Part shown: positions 27,001 through 35,421 of the stretch, one piece after another | Layout of the letters: each line of letters begins with the position of its first letter | How positions within the stretch are numbered: position 1 is the first letter of the stretch | Assembly: GCF_038725785.1 (NCBI RefSeq) | Contig: NZ_CP109796.1 | Coordinates: forward strand, 4,712,001 to 4,776,000 | Direction: 5' to 3' | DNA length: 64,000 nucleotides | DNA from: Termitidicoccus mucosus | GTDB lineage: Bacteria > Verrucomicrobiota > Verrucomicrobiia > Opitutales > Opitutaceae | Notes under the pieces: generated by a model | Database searches by the model: none | Told to the model about the DNA's origin: nothing | Seen by the model: the letters and a program-made list of their open reading frames with translations, nothing else | Made by a program: the position numbers and the translations under genes

Positions 27001-29688
27001 AATACAAACTGGACGGACAACGGCGCGGTGAACCAATACAGCTATGGCGACCGTGTGCTCTTCGCCGGCGCCACCAACCAAAGCATCCTTATTGATGCCG
27101 GCGAGGTGCGCGTCGCCGACATGGCAGTGGGCGGCGACGCGGATCTCACGTTCACCGGCGGCGGCATCCATGCCGCTGCCGACAACGTGCAGGACGACGG
27201 TTCGGGTGGATTCCTCATCACCGACGCCACGGGCAAGCTGACCAAAACCGGCAACGGCGTCCTCACATTCGCGAACGGAAAAAACACTTTCCGCGGCGGC
27301 ATTGATCTCGACGGCGGCGTGATCGCGATAAGCAATGGCAACCAGCTCACGACCTCCGCCTCCACCGGAATCACCTTCACCGGAAACGCGGTCCTGCGTG
27401 CCACGGCAAACCTGACGCTCGACGGTGACCTCACCATCGACACCGGCAAAACCGGCGTCGTGGACAGCGGTGATCACACCATGACACTGAAAGGAACAAT
27501 CAGCGGCACAACAGACGCCACCTTCGCGAAAGACGGCGCCGGCACATTGCTCCTCGACACAGATCTCTCCGATTTTTCCGGCACACTCACCGTGCTCGGC
27601 GGCACGCTGCGCGCGGGCGCCGCGGACTCGCTCACCAATGGAAATCAAGCAGCCATCGTCGTGAACGCCGGCGCAACACTCGATCTCGACGGCAACAACC
27701 AATCACTCACCAACCTCACCGGCGCGGGCGAAATCGCCCTCGGTAGCGCCGAACTCACCTACACCGTCGCTGATACTTCCGACTGGGAAACATTCGCCGG
27801 CAGTTTCACCGGAAGCGGTTCGGTGATCAAAACAGGCGACGGCAAATGGACGCTCTCCGGATCGAGCAGCCACACAGGCGGAACAATTTTGCACGCAGGA
27901 GAACTCGGCCTCGCCAGCAACAACGCGCTCGGCACCGGCGCATTGAAAATCGAAAGCCTCACTGCAAAATTGCACATCGATGCGAACGGTCTGCTCATCC
28001 CCAACGACATCTCATCAAGCGCGGCCACGCTCACCGTCGAAACCAACGGCCACGACGCCGAGCTCTCCGGAAAAATCACCGCAAGCTCCGTCGTCCTCGA
28101 CGGCACCGGCACGCTGGCGCTCTCCGGCAACAACACCTACAACAGCCTCACGGTAAACATCCCGCTCGCGATCGCCCGGCGCGCCGAGTCGATTTCCGGA
28201 GCGGTGCACATCGGCAACGGCTCCATGTTGGAGTTTCGCGACATCAGTTCGGGACAAGTTCTCAGCAATATCGCTGGCGACCGCGTGCTCTTCACGTCGA
28301 GCACACTGTCCCTGCTCGGCGCAAACAACCTCCGCGCGCTCGACATCACCGCCGGCTCGCGAGTCACCTCCGTCTCCACCGGCGCGCTCGGCGGCGTTGG
28401 CGCAAACATCACCGTGCGTGACGGCGCGTGGCTGACCATATCCAATCCGGGCACCACCGGCGGAAACATGAGCGTGGACGGTGGCACGATTGTATTCAGC
28501 GCACCGTGGGAAATGTCCTCGCTCGCGCTCTCCGGCACGCTCGCCTTCACCAACGGCGGCGAAATCCGCCTCGACGGAATCTTGCCCACCGGCATCTACA
28601 CCGCCGCCATCGCCTACGGCGGCATCACGAACCTGCCCGACTACGACCCGCACCAAGGAAGCATGCTCATGGTCGCCGATATCGTCCACGGCGACACGCT
28701 CGTCATCACCGCCTACAACAAGGCGCTGGAACCCGGCAAAGACATCGCGGTCGGTTTCGACGCGATGCGCGCCTCGGCAAGTGCCATCAGATCCCACGTC
28801 GATGAACACTTCATCGTCCCGCTCACCGGCGGCGGCGCGGATTCCTCCTCTGAAAACAGCCTCTGGTTCCGTGCGCTCGCATCCTTCGCCGAGCACGAAG
28901 CCAGCCTCGGCTACCTCGGCTATTCCGAGAACACCTACGCCGGCATTCTCGGCTACGACTGGATATCCACCGGACGTCTCATGCTCGGCGGCTACGCGGG
29001 ATTTTTCTCCACCGAACTCGAAACCGACAACAACGCCACGACCGACATGGATCTGCCGATCGTCGGAATCTACGGCGCGATCCGCCGCGGCAATTTCTAC
29101 GCAGGCGCCGACATCTCGTTCGGCATGGGCAGCGCCGACACCTGCCGCCGCGAAGACCACGGCAACACCGTGAAAGGCACCTACGACCTAGACACCTTCA
29201 GCGGCGGCGTGGAAGCAGGCTACGTGTTGTCCGTCTTTGCCCGGAGCCATTTCCGCCCGTCCATCGGCCTGCAATACACAAGCGTGTCATTCCGCGATTA
29301 TACAGAATCCGGAAAAGGCGGCGTGCGTATTGATAACGTCCGCACCGACATGCTGGAAAGCGTCGTGCGCCTCGACCTCAGCCACGAGTTCAAAGGCCCG
29401 TGGGGACGTCCCGGAATGTTGGACCTCGGCGTAGGCTGGCGCCAAAACCTGAACAACCAGCAATCAACCATTCAGGCCACACTCGTCGATTATCCCGCGG
29501 CTAAATTCCAAATCCGCGGCGATGATTATGACTCCACTCACATCAGCGCCCGACTCGGTTTCCGCCTCGCATTCACAAAACGCACCGTCTGCTCCCTCGC
29601 CTACGAGTATGACTGCGCCCCATTCGGCACCATGCAGATCGCCACCCGGCGCGACTCCTTCTGGGCATCAGTCCGTCACTCGTGGTAA
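24094..29688 (+). CDS. Giant autotransporter with PATR-type beta-strand repeats
   Basis: An 1,864-residue type V secreted protein. It has a signal peptide (FSLALLTALSVTLPA), then a very long passenger rich in Gly, Thr and Asn with recurring units such as GAGTLLLDTDLSDFSGTLTV, GKWTLSGSSSHTGGT and GTLALSGNNTYNSLTV, typical autotransporter-associated repeats forming a beta-helix. The C-terminal about 280 residues (from about 1585) form an autotransporter barrel and end in a Trp (SFWASVRHSW). The first third (residues 40-330) instead resembles a polymorphic-outer-membrane-type repeat region with NxxxGGAI motifs (GGAISAYGE, GGAIYND). It lies 51 bases after the receptor gene, so probably in the same unit. 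Function may be adhesion or display; no catalytic motif was seen. Confidence 0.9.
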   Translation: MKIPNFFSLALLTALSVTLPAQQFPPVTGTTIFSADTIFDGMGTTHLRQQNSGNITWLIADDVTVTVKNSYLDGGTNSVAGGMLRLANNTIFRIDPLDTNGRVIFDNNMAPGWAGVIYVGSNAKLYITNAEFLGNYSTLRNDGGGALGGDTNSYIELVNTYFEGNNARAGGAISAYGELRMTSGTFVDNYTIRVNVASLGYGGAIRLGNGSGAPRSVLRDVAFSRNVGVKGGGALAVQGNHSAELTDATAFTNNAAGLGGAIYNDVDASVANVTGIMLRYTGTSGVTNFSYTGNVAKGAFVTTDADLAAMLTGTMPFTPAAKGGGFYFSNAVTSKLQFDIADGVTVTIGNAGNPAAWDSFATADASGTTALIELTGTGASAGTLILHADNSYFQGTVNVGAGSLILGNQNASLGGAITVASGATLGGSGTLVTYKQNDTVFAGRTSLTLATGARLAPGTDTAADAETLHVLGGVTASAGAIFSHDLFDSGSASRLLADSIDLTGAATVNLGLLATGSFVLMEWTGAGLDAADLGNLSLTVDGAINNSRSIAALSLSGNQLVVTNTVNNLVMRWTGGEGSRWMRRPSIAQKNWADAGGSAENRFFNADTVVFDGTADAANAGNRDITIEAGGVVVSGMEVSGTARYVFRGEGGIEADAGVVGSASFAPTGKLIKSGAGELVFANTAPNIFQGGIEIAGGVIAFDHAAQLGSGTGGIMFTDSATLRASGMITGTLTGGVGIAAGRTAGLEVEPGGALVYGGTLVAGGTDSVWRKTGAGSLLIAGDNSSNIGAVAVDAGAVLVAESAAALGGKITVGSGAVLGGVGAAGNGGSVQIASGGILEAGVDTAQSGTLTVYNLELTSGAVLKFDLFKEADGAYRKSDRIYDAGASAISGSNIIDLTSFASGTFNLGNLAAVAADGRVTLSGMTLPTGGRLSAELSGTGGVLELVMAADQSRVMTWTGSGGSTWNLANTNWTDNGAVNQYSYGDRVLFAGATNQSILIDAGEVRVADMAVGGDADLTFTGGGIHAAADNVQDDGSGGFLITDATGKLTKTGNGVLTFANGKNTFRGGIDLDGGVIAISNGNQLTTSASTGITFTGNAVLRATANLTLDGDLTIDTGKTGVVDSGDHTMTLKGTISGTTDATFAKDGAGTLLLDTDLSDFSGTLTVLGGTLRAGAADSLTNGNQAAIVVNAGATLDLDGNNQSLTNLTGAGEIALGSAELTYTVADTSDWETFAGSFTGSGSVIKTGDGKWTLSGSSSHTGGTILHAGELGLASNNALGTGALKIESLTAKLHIDANGLLIPNDISSSAATLTVETNGHDAELSGKITASSVVLDGTGTLALSGNNTYNSLTVNIPLAIARRAESISGAVHIGNGSMLEFRDISSGQVLSNIAGDRVLFTSSTLSLLGANNLRALDITAGSRVTSVSTGALGGVGANITVRDGAWLTISNPGTTGGNMSVDGGTIVFSAPWEMSSLALSGTLAFTNGGEIRLDGILPTGIYTAAIAYGGITNLPDYDPHQGSMLMVADIVHGDTLVITAYNKALEPGKDIAVGFDAMRASASAIRSHVDEHFIVPLTGGGADSSSENSLWFRALASFAEHEASLGYLGYSENTYAGILGYDWISTGRLMLGGYAGFFSTELETDNNATTDMDLPIVGIYGAIRRGNFYAGADISFGMGSADTCRREDHGNTVKGTYDLDTFSGGVEAGYVLSVFARSHFRPSIGLQYTSVSFRDYTESGKGGVRIDNVRTDMLESVVRLDLSHEFKGPWGRPGMLDLGVGWRQNLNNQQSTIQATLVDYPAAKFQIRGDDYDSTHISARLGFRLAFTKRTVCSLAYEYDCAPFGTMQIATRRDSFWASVRHSW

Positions 29689-29714
29689 ACCGCCAGCAAC
29701 ACATTCTTCATTCC

Positions 29715-31151
29715 ATGAATAACACAATCAACCTATCCAAATTTATATTTGTTCCCGTGCTCGCTCTCGCACTCGCCGGCACCGCCTGCGCGCAAAAACC
29801 CGCCCCCCTCTTCAACGGCAAAAACCTCGACGGCTGGGTCCAGCGCGGCGGCAAGGCCAAGTATCACATCGAAGGCAACGAAATCGTCGGCACCTCGATG
29901 ATGGGCACCCCAAACACATTCCTCTGCACCGCCAAAACCTACGGCGATTTCATCCTCGAATATGAATTCAAAGTCGACCAGCGCCTCAACTCCGGCGTGC
30001 AAATCCGCAGTGAATGCCTCGACACCGACATAGAATTCACTCTCGACGGCACACCCAAAAAAATCGCCGCCGGACGCGTCCACGGCTACCAAATCGAAAT
30101 CGATCCCGACGTCCCGCGCGCCCGCATGTGGAGCGCCGGCATCTACGACGAAGCCCGCCGCGGCTGGCTCTTCCCCAAAGGCAAACAACAGGAAGCAACC
30201 TTCAGCGCGCTCGGCCGGACCATTTTTAAACCCGACGACTGGAACCACGTCCGCGTCGAAGCCATCGGCGACTCCATTAAAACATGGATCAACGGCACGC
30301 CCTGCGCCGACATCATCGACTCTATGACAGCGCGCGGCTTCATTGCCCTCCAGGTCCACAGCATCGGCAAAGACAAAAACAAAGACGGCACCCAAGTCCG
30401 CTGGCGCAATCTCACCATCACCGAATTTCCCGACGTCCCCACGACCGTCGCGCTCAACACCCTCACCCCCGCCGAAAAAGCCACCGGCTGGAAACTCCTC
30501 TGGGACGGCAAAACCACCAAAGGATGGCGCAGCGCCAAAACCGACACCTTCCCCGCCAAAGGCTGGGTCGTGAAAGACGGCATCCTCACCGTCCAAGCCA
30601 ACGGAGGCCAGGAATCCGCCGCCGGTGGCGACATCATCACACGCGAGCGTTACACCGATTTCGAACTCCGTCTCGAATTCAAAATGACGCCCGGTACCAA
30701 CAGTGGCATAAAATATTTCGTCCAACCCAACCTCGACCCCATCTCCGGCACCGGCGCCAAAGCCGCCGTCGGCTCCGCCATCGGCCTCGAATATCAAATC
30801 CTCGACGACGCCCTCCACCCCGACGCCAAACTCGGGCGCGACGGCAACCGCACCCTCGGATCCCTCTACGACCTCATCCCCGCCGCCGCCGACAAAAAGC
30901 CCAACTCCACCGGCGAATGGAATACCGCCCGAATCATCGTTCGCGGCAACCACATCGAACACTGGCTCGACGGCGAAAAAGTCCTCGAATACGACCGCGA
31001 CACCCCCGCCTTTCACGAGGCCGTCGCGAACAGCAAATATAAAAACATACCCCATTTCGGCGAATGGTCCGATGGCCACATTCTTCTCCAGGAACACGGC
31101 AATGAGGTCTCCTATCGAAATATAAAAATCCGCATTCCCGCCAAACAATAA
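29715..31151 (+). CDS. Secreted protein with two DUF1080 domains (3-keto-disaccharide hydrolase family)
   Basis: A 478-residue protein with a signal peptide (FVPVLALALAGTACA, Cys at the end possibly a lipobox) and two concanavalin-like DUF1080 domains at about 30-245 and 260-478. Each has the family opening LFNGKNLDGW or LLWDGKTTKGWR and the later F(E/I)LR/EFK segment followed by NSGIK or NSGVQIR. Characterised DUF1080 proteins hydrolyse 3-keto-glycosides after a Gfo/Idh-type oxidation, and a Gfo/Idh gene lies downstream at 38920. The start at ATG 29715 was chosen over an upstream in-frame codon because it begins the signal peptide. Its stop overlaps the next start (TAATG). Confidence 0.88.
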   Translation: MNNTINLSKFIFVPVLALALAGTACAQKPAPLFNGKNLDGWVQRGGKAKYHIEGNEIVGTSMMGTPNTFLCTAKTYGDFILEYEFKVDQRLNSGVQIRSECLDTDIEFTLDGTPKKIAAGRVHGYQIEIDPDVPRARMWSAGIYDEARRGWLFPKGKQQEATFSALGRTIFKPDDWNHVRVEAIGDSIKTWINGTPCADIIDSMTARGFIALQVHSIGKDKNKDGTQVRWRNLTITEFPDVPTTVALNTLTPAEKATGWKLLWDGKTTKGWRSAKTDTFPAKGWVVKDGILTVQANGGQESAAGGDIITRERYTDFELRLEFKMTPGTNSGIKYFVQPNLDPISGTGAKAAVGSAIGLEYQILDDALHPDAKLGRDGNRTLGSLYDLIPAAADKKPNSTGEWNTARIIVRGNHIEHWLDGEKVLEYDRDTPAFHEAVANSKYKNIPHFGEWSDGHILLQEHGNEVSYRNIKIRIPAKQ

Positions 31152-32017
31152 TGAAACCAAACCTCGCGACCGTCCTCGCCGCCTTGCTAGCGGCATCCGT
31201 GTTTTCCACCGCCTCCGGCGCGCCGGCCAAAGCCACGCTGGGAACTCCGCAAATATACAAAAAAGTCTCCGGACGCGACCTGCGCGTTTACACGGTGCTT
31301 CCGGAAAAATGGACGCCCCGAGACGAGCGCCCGGCCGTCGTGATCTTTCATGGCGGCGGCTGGGTTCAGGGCACCCCGGCAGCGATGAATCGCCATGCCT
31401 CGCATTTCGCCTCGAAAGGCATGGTCTGTTTTCTGGTCGAATACCGCCTGCTGCCCAAGAAAGGCGCGGACACTCCGGCGATGTGCATGCGCGACGCGCG
31501 CTCCGCCATGCGCTGGGTACGCGGGCACGCGAACGAATTCGGCGTTGACCCCGCCCGCATCGCCGCCTGCGGCGGCTCCGCCGGGGGGCAACTGGCCGCG
31601 TCCACCGCGCTGATCAACTCGCCCGACTTCGACGAACCGGGCGAGGCCACCGTGACCTCCCACCGGCCCGATGCGCTCATCTTGTTCAATCCGGTGATTG
31701 ACAACGGCCCCGATGGCTATGGTCACAAACGAACGGGCGACGATTATCGCAGCTTCTCGCCCTTTCACAATGTCACACCGGGCGCGCCGCCGGCTATTAT
31801 TCTTTGCGGCACTGCCGACAAATACATACCGGTCAAAATGCTCCGCGATTTCGAGGCCGCCATGAAAACCGTCGGTGCCCGCTGCGAAGTCCGCCTCTAC
31901 GACGGCCAGAAGCACGGATTTTATCTGGGGGACGGAAAATATCAGAATCTTGCCTGCTCGGAAGCAGACGCCTTTCTCACCTCCCTCGGCTGGCTGGTGA
32001 GCAAAACACCCCGCTGA
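31151..32017 (+). CDS. Secreted alpha/beta hydrolase, acetyl-esterase-like
   Basis: A 288-residue alpha/beta-hydrolase with a signal peptide (LATVLAALLAASVFSTAS). The oxyanion motif HGGGW is at 67-71, the nucleophile Ser143 lies in GGSAGG, and the remaining triad members are probably Asp223 (GTADKYIP) and His255 (KHGFYLG). This is the pattern of carbohydrate acetyl-esterases and carboxylesterases. In a sialidase/sulfatase locus it could remove O-acetyl groups that block sialidase or sulfatase action. That assignment is an inference from context. It is translationally coupled to the DUF1080 gene upstream. Confidence 0.88.
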   Translation: MKPNLATVLAALLAASVFSTASGAPAKATLGTPQIYKKVSGRDLRVYTVLPEKWTPRDERPAVVIFHGGGWVQGTPAAMNRHASHFASKGMVCFLVEYRLLPKKGADTPAMCMRDARSAMRWVRGHANEFGVDPARIAACGGSAGGQLAASTALINSPDFDEPGEATVTSHRPDALILFNPVIDNGPDGYGHKRTGDDYRSFSPFHNVTPGAPPAIILCGTADKYIPVKMLRDFEAAMKTVGARCEVRLYDGQKHGFYLGDGKYQNLACSEADAFLTSLGWLVSKTPR

Positions 32018-32100
32018 TAAACACGGACACGCCTGGATACAGATCAGCTTAGCCGGTCCGCCGTGGCGTGCCAAATATATAATCCGCAATTCCCGCACCA

Positions 32101-35052
32101 ATGAAAAAACACTGGTTGCTAATTCTGCTTTCCCCGGTTGCAGCCCTCGCGGGCCACGCGAGCGGCGTGCTTTCGCCGACGGAGTTTCGCTCGCCGCCGG
32201 ACTCTGCGCGCCCGCAGGCCATGTGGCAATGGGTGGGCTATAATATAACAAAGGACGGCATCACCAAGGACCTAGAATCCATGAAAAACGCCGGCGTGGG
32301 CGGCGCCATCGTTTTCCAAATCACATCGGCGGGGACGAGCCGCATCGCGCCCGTCGCCAATGTTTATTCCCCCGGCGTCGCATATTATAATGACAAATGG
32401 CTCGCCCTGCTCACGCACGCCGCGGCGGAGGCCCAAAGGCTCGGGCTGGAACTGGGCCTGCATAATTGCATCGGCTGGTCGGCCAGCGGCGGACCTTGGA
32501 TAAAACCGGAAAACACCATGCAGCGCATCGTCTGGACGGAGCAGAGAGCCATCGGCCCGCGTCCGTTTGACCGGTTTCTCGACCAGCCCGCCTGCAAGAT
32601 GAATTATTACAAAGACATCGCCGTGCTGCTCGTGCCCGACGGCGATCCCGCGTCCCGTCGTGTGATTGATATTTCCGGGAAAATGCGGTCCGACGGACGC
32701 CTGGTTCTCGAAATACCGAGGGGAAAGCACACCATCTATCGCTTCGGGCATACGCCCACCGGGGCTAAGCCGAACGCCGCTCCCGAAAACACCGACGCAC
32801 TGGAGGCCGACAAGATGAGCGCCGCCGCGATGTCCCTCCACATGCGAAGCGTGCTGGAACCGTTGCAAAAACACCTCGGCGACTATATCGGACATTCCCT
32901 CAAAGTCATTCATTTCGACAGTTACGAGGCGGGCGGACAGGACTGGACGCCGCTCATGCGGGAGGAATTTCAAGCGCGAAAGGGTTATGACATCATCCCG
33001 TGGCTGCCCGTCCTCGCGGGGCGCATTATTGAAAGCAAGGAAGCCACGGAGGGTTTCAGACGGGATTTGAACACAGTCATCGCGGACATGTTTCTCGAAT
33101 ATGGTTTCCAACTGCCCAAAAAAATCCTCTACGAGGCAGGCTTGGAAATGTCAAACGAGCCCTATGCCACCGGGCCGGGCAATGCCGCGCGCCCGTTCAA
33201 CACCTTCGACGCCGCGCCCGAGTCCGACCGCCCGATGACCGAATTCTGGTTTCACCGGCGGAGCGACGAGATGGATCCGTGGCGTGTCGGCGCGGCCATC
33301 CCATTTTTTGGGAAAACCGTATTGGACGCGGAGGCCTTTTCGGGGCGTGGCGAGCACAGTCGCTGGAGTGAGACGCCCGCGCGGCTCAAGTTTAGCGGCG
33401 ACCTCGCCTTTTCGCGGGGTGTCAACCGAATGATCCTGCACCACTGGGTCCACCAGCCTTTTCCCGATCATATAAAACCAGGCATGAGCATGGGGCCGTG
33501 GGGAGCCCATTTCGGGCGCAACCAGATTTGGTATGAGCCTGGCAAGGCATGGCTCGCCTATCTGGCCCGTTCTCAATATCTGCTGCAACAGGGTGAAAAG
33601 GTGTCCGATTTTATCGCACTGGATGTTTATGTTCCGGGCGGCGACGTGATTTCGGAAAAATCCCTGCTCAACCATGTTAATATAAAAGACGGCAAGCTGA
33701 TCGGCCCCACCGGGCGGGTGTATCATTTGCTCGCCATTTCCGAGAAGGACCAGGTGCCGTTGTCGTTGGAGGCTCTCACAAAAATTGAAGAGATCGTGGC
33801 CCGTGGTGCAGTTGTGTTCGGACCAAAACCATCGGTGGCCGCCCCCTGTCTGGATTCTGCGGCTGTCGAAAAGAAATTCAAGGAATTGGCCGACCGCATC
33901 TGGGGGAAAGTCCCCCTCCCGGAGACGGGAGAAAACTCATACAAAAAAGGCAGGGTGCTGTGGGGCGGCTCGGTCGATGAGGCGTTGCGTCGGTTAAATG
34001 TTCCGGCGAGTGTGGAATTTCACGACAGTCGTGACCGGGGCGATTCCATCTGCTGGCTGCACCGGCAGGCGGATGGAGTGGATATTTTTTATTTTTCCAA
34101 CCTCGGGGCGGAATCCAAACACCTTAATGTTGCGCTGAGAGCAAAAAACAAAACTCCTGAAATCTGGGATCCAGAAACCGGAGCGGTGCGCCCCGTCGCC
34201 ATCTGGCGCCCGACCGACACCGGCGCAAACGTATCACTGTCCCTGAAGCCCAATCAGGCGCTGTTTGTAGTCTTTGAAAAAACAATCACACAGGATGATT
34301 TTGCTTCCGCCGTAACCACCCGGCTGCACGCGGATGATTTTATGGTGGAAAGAAAAGCGGATGGCTGGATGGTCAAATCCGCCAGCCCCGGAGTCGTTGA
34401 ATTGCAAACAGCCGCAGGCCGTAGATTGCGCGCTGCCATCGCCGCCGTTCCTGGCGGTCTGGTTCTCGGCGGGTCGTGGAATGTAGAATTCAAGCCGCCC
34501 GTCGGGCAATCCTTCTCCATCAAGTTTGACAAACTTGAATCGTGGACGCACTCTGACGACGCGCGTATAAAGTATTTTTCAGGAACCGCTGTATATACAA
34601 ACAGATTTCGCCTGCCCGAAACCGCCGCCGCCGATGATTTGTCCGTCATCCTCAATCTCGGAGTCGTAAAAGAACTGGCTTCTGTTTCGGTCAACGGCAA
34701 GTTCGTCGCCACGCTCTGGCATGCTCCGTTCGAGGTGGAGGTTACTGGTTTTATAAAACCCGGCGAGAACGAGCTTCGCATCGAAGTGACCAACACATGG
34801 GCGAACCGGCTGATCGGCGACAATGAGTATCCCGATGACTGCGAGTGGAGCACGGGCAACCAAGTGGAGGGCCGGCCCCTGCGACGCTTCCCCGGCTGGC
34901 TGCTCGAAAATAAGCCGCGCCCGTCGGGGCAAAGGCAGGCCTTTTCGACGTGGGATTATTTTAATAAAAAATCCACCCTGACCGACGGCGGCCTGCTGGA
35001 CGAGCCGAGGCTGGAGTTCCGCGTGCACGCGGCCTTTTCCCGGCCTGAGTGA
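32101..35052 (+). CDS. GH106-like glycoside hydrolase (alpha-L-rhamnosidase family)
   Basis: A 983-residue protein with a signal peptide (WLLILLSPVAALAGHA). The N-terminal FRSPPDSARPQAMWQWVGYN and ITKDLESMKNAGVGGAIVFQ are hallmarks of GH106, and HFDSYEAGGQDWTP at about 279-292 carries a conserved Glu region. The C-terminal 150 residues form a jelly-roll sugar-binding domain (LNLGVVKELASVSVNGKFVA, LWHAPFEVEV, GENELRIEVTNTWANRL). GH106 enzymes release terminal rhamnose, but many sequence relatives act on other deoxy sugars, so substrate is open. It is 83 bases after the esterase gene on the same strand. Confidence 0.85.
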   Translation: MKKHWLLILLSPVAALAGHASGVLSPTEFRSPPDSARPQAMWQWVGYNITKDGITKDLESMKNAGVGGAIVFQITSAGTSRIAPVANVYSPGVAYYNDKWLALLTHAAAEAQRLGLELGLHNCIGWSASGGPWIKPENTMQRIVWTEQRAIGPRPFDRFLDQPACKMNYYKDIAVLLVPDGDPASRRVIDISGKMRSDGRLVLEIPRGKHTIYRFGHTPTGAKPNAAPENTDALEADKMSAAAMSLHMRSVLEPLQKHLGDYIGHSLKVIHFDSYEAGGQDWTPLMREEFQARKGYDIIPWLPVLAGRIIESKEATEGFRRDLNTVIADMFLEYGFQLPKKILYEAGLEMSNEPYATGPGNAARPFNTFDAAPESDRPMTEFWFHRRSDEMDPWRVGAAIPFFGKTVLDAEAFSGRGEHSRWSETPARLKFSGDLAFSRGVNRMILHHWVHQPFPDHIKPGMSMGPWGAHFGRNQIWYEPGKAWLAYLARSQYLLQQGEKVSDFIALDVYVPGGDVISEKSLLNHVNIKDGKLIGPTGRVYHLLAISEKDQVPLSLEALTKIEEIVARGAVVFGPKPSVAAPCLDSAAVEKKFKELADRIWGKVPLPETGENSYKKGRVLWGGSVDEALRRLNVPASVEFHDSRDRGDSICWLHRQADGVDIFYFSNLGAESKHLNVALRAKNKTPEIWDPETGAVRPVAIWRPTDTGANVSLSLKPNQALFVVFEKTITQDDFASAVTTRLHADDFMVERKADGWMVKSASPGVVELQTAAGRRLRAAIAAVPGGLVLGGSWNVEFKPPVGQSFSIKFDKLESWTHSDDARIKYFSGTAVYTNRFRLPETAAADDLSVILNLGVVKELASVSVNGKFVATLWHAPFEVEVTGFIKPGENELRIEVTNTWANRLIGDNEYPDDCEWSTGNQVEGRPLRRFPGWLLENKPRPSGQRQAFSTWDYFNKKSTLTDGGLLDEPRLEFRVHAAFSRPE

Positions 35053-35421
35053 TGGCAACTGTTTTATTTGAATAAAATGAAACCAAATAAATGAAAAATG
35101 AAACCAATAAGATTTCTTGAGCATTTAAGGCAGGGGATTCTTTCCGGGGCTTCTGTGAGAATGCCCGAGCACCTATCAAATTATTGCACTATATCCGGCG
35201 AAGTCCTTGGAGATGCCTCTCTGCCTTCGGTGTCTTCCGTTCAAATAAAAGCAACGGAAACTACAGACGGAATTAAACAAATATCATTTCTTCATATCCA
35301 AGCCCAATGAAATTTATATAGAAAAATTGAACATCGATTCCGTTGCGAGTCCCCCTTATGGGGCAAGAACCGGAATTATTAATTGGCAGCCTGAAATCAT
35401 CCGAAAAAACATTCTATTATT
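35053..35421. other. Intergenic region between glycosidase and sialidase genes
   Basis: About 370 bases without a supported gene, AT-rich, with a 70-codon open frame at 35098-35310 that has no recognisable features. It may hold a separate promoter for the sialidase-to-lyase group. No convincing terminator was seen. Confidence 0.45.

Noticed and set aside
35098-35310. 70-codon open frame between GH106 and sialidase genes
   Set aside because: No motif or signal; AT-rich spacer where short frames are expected by chance.
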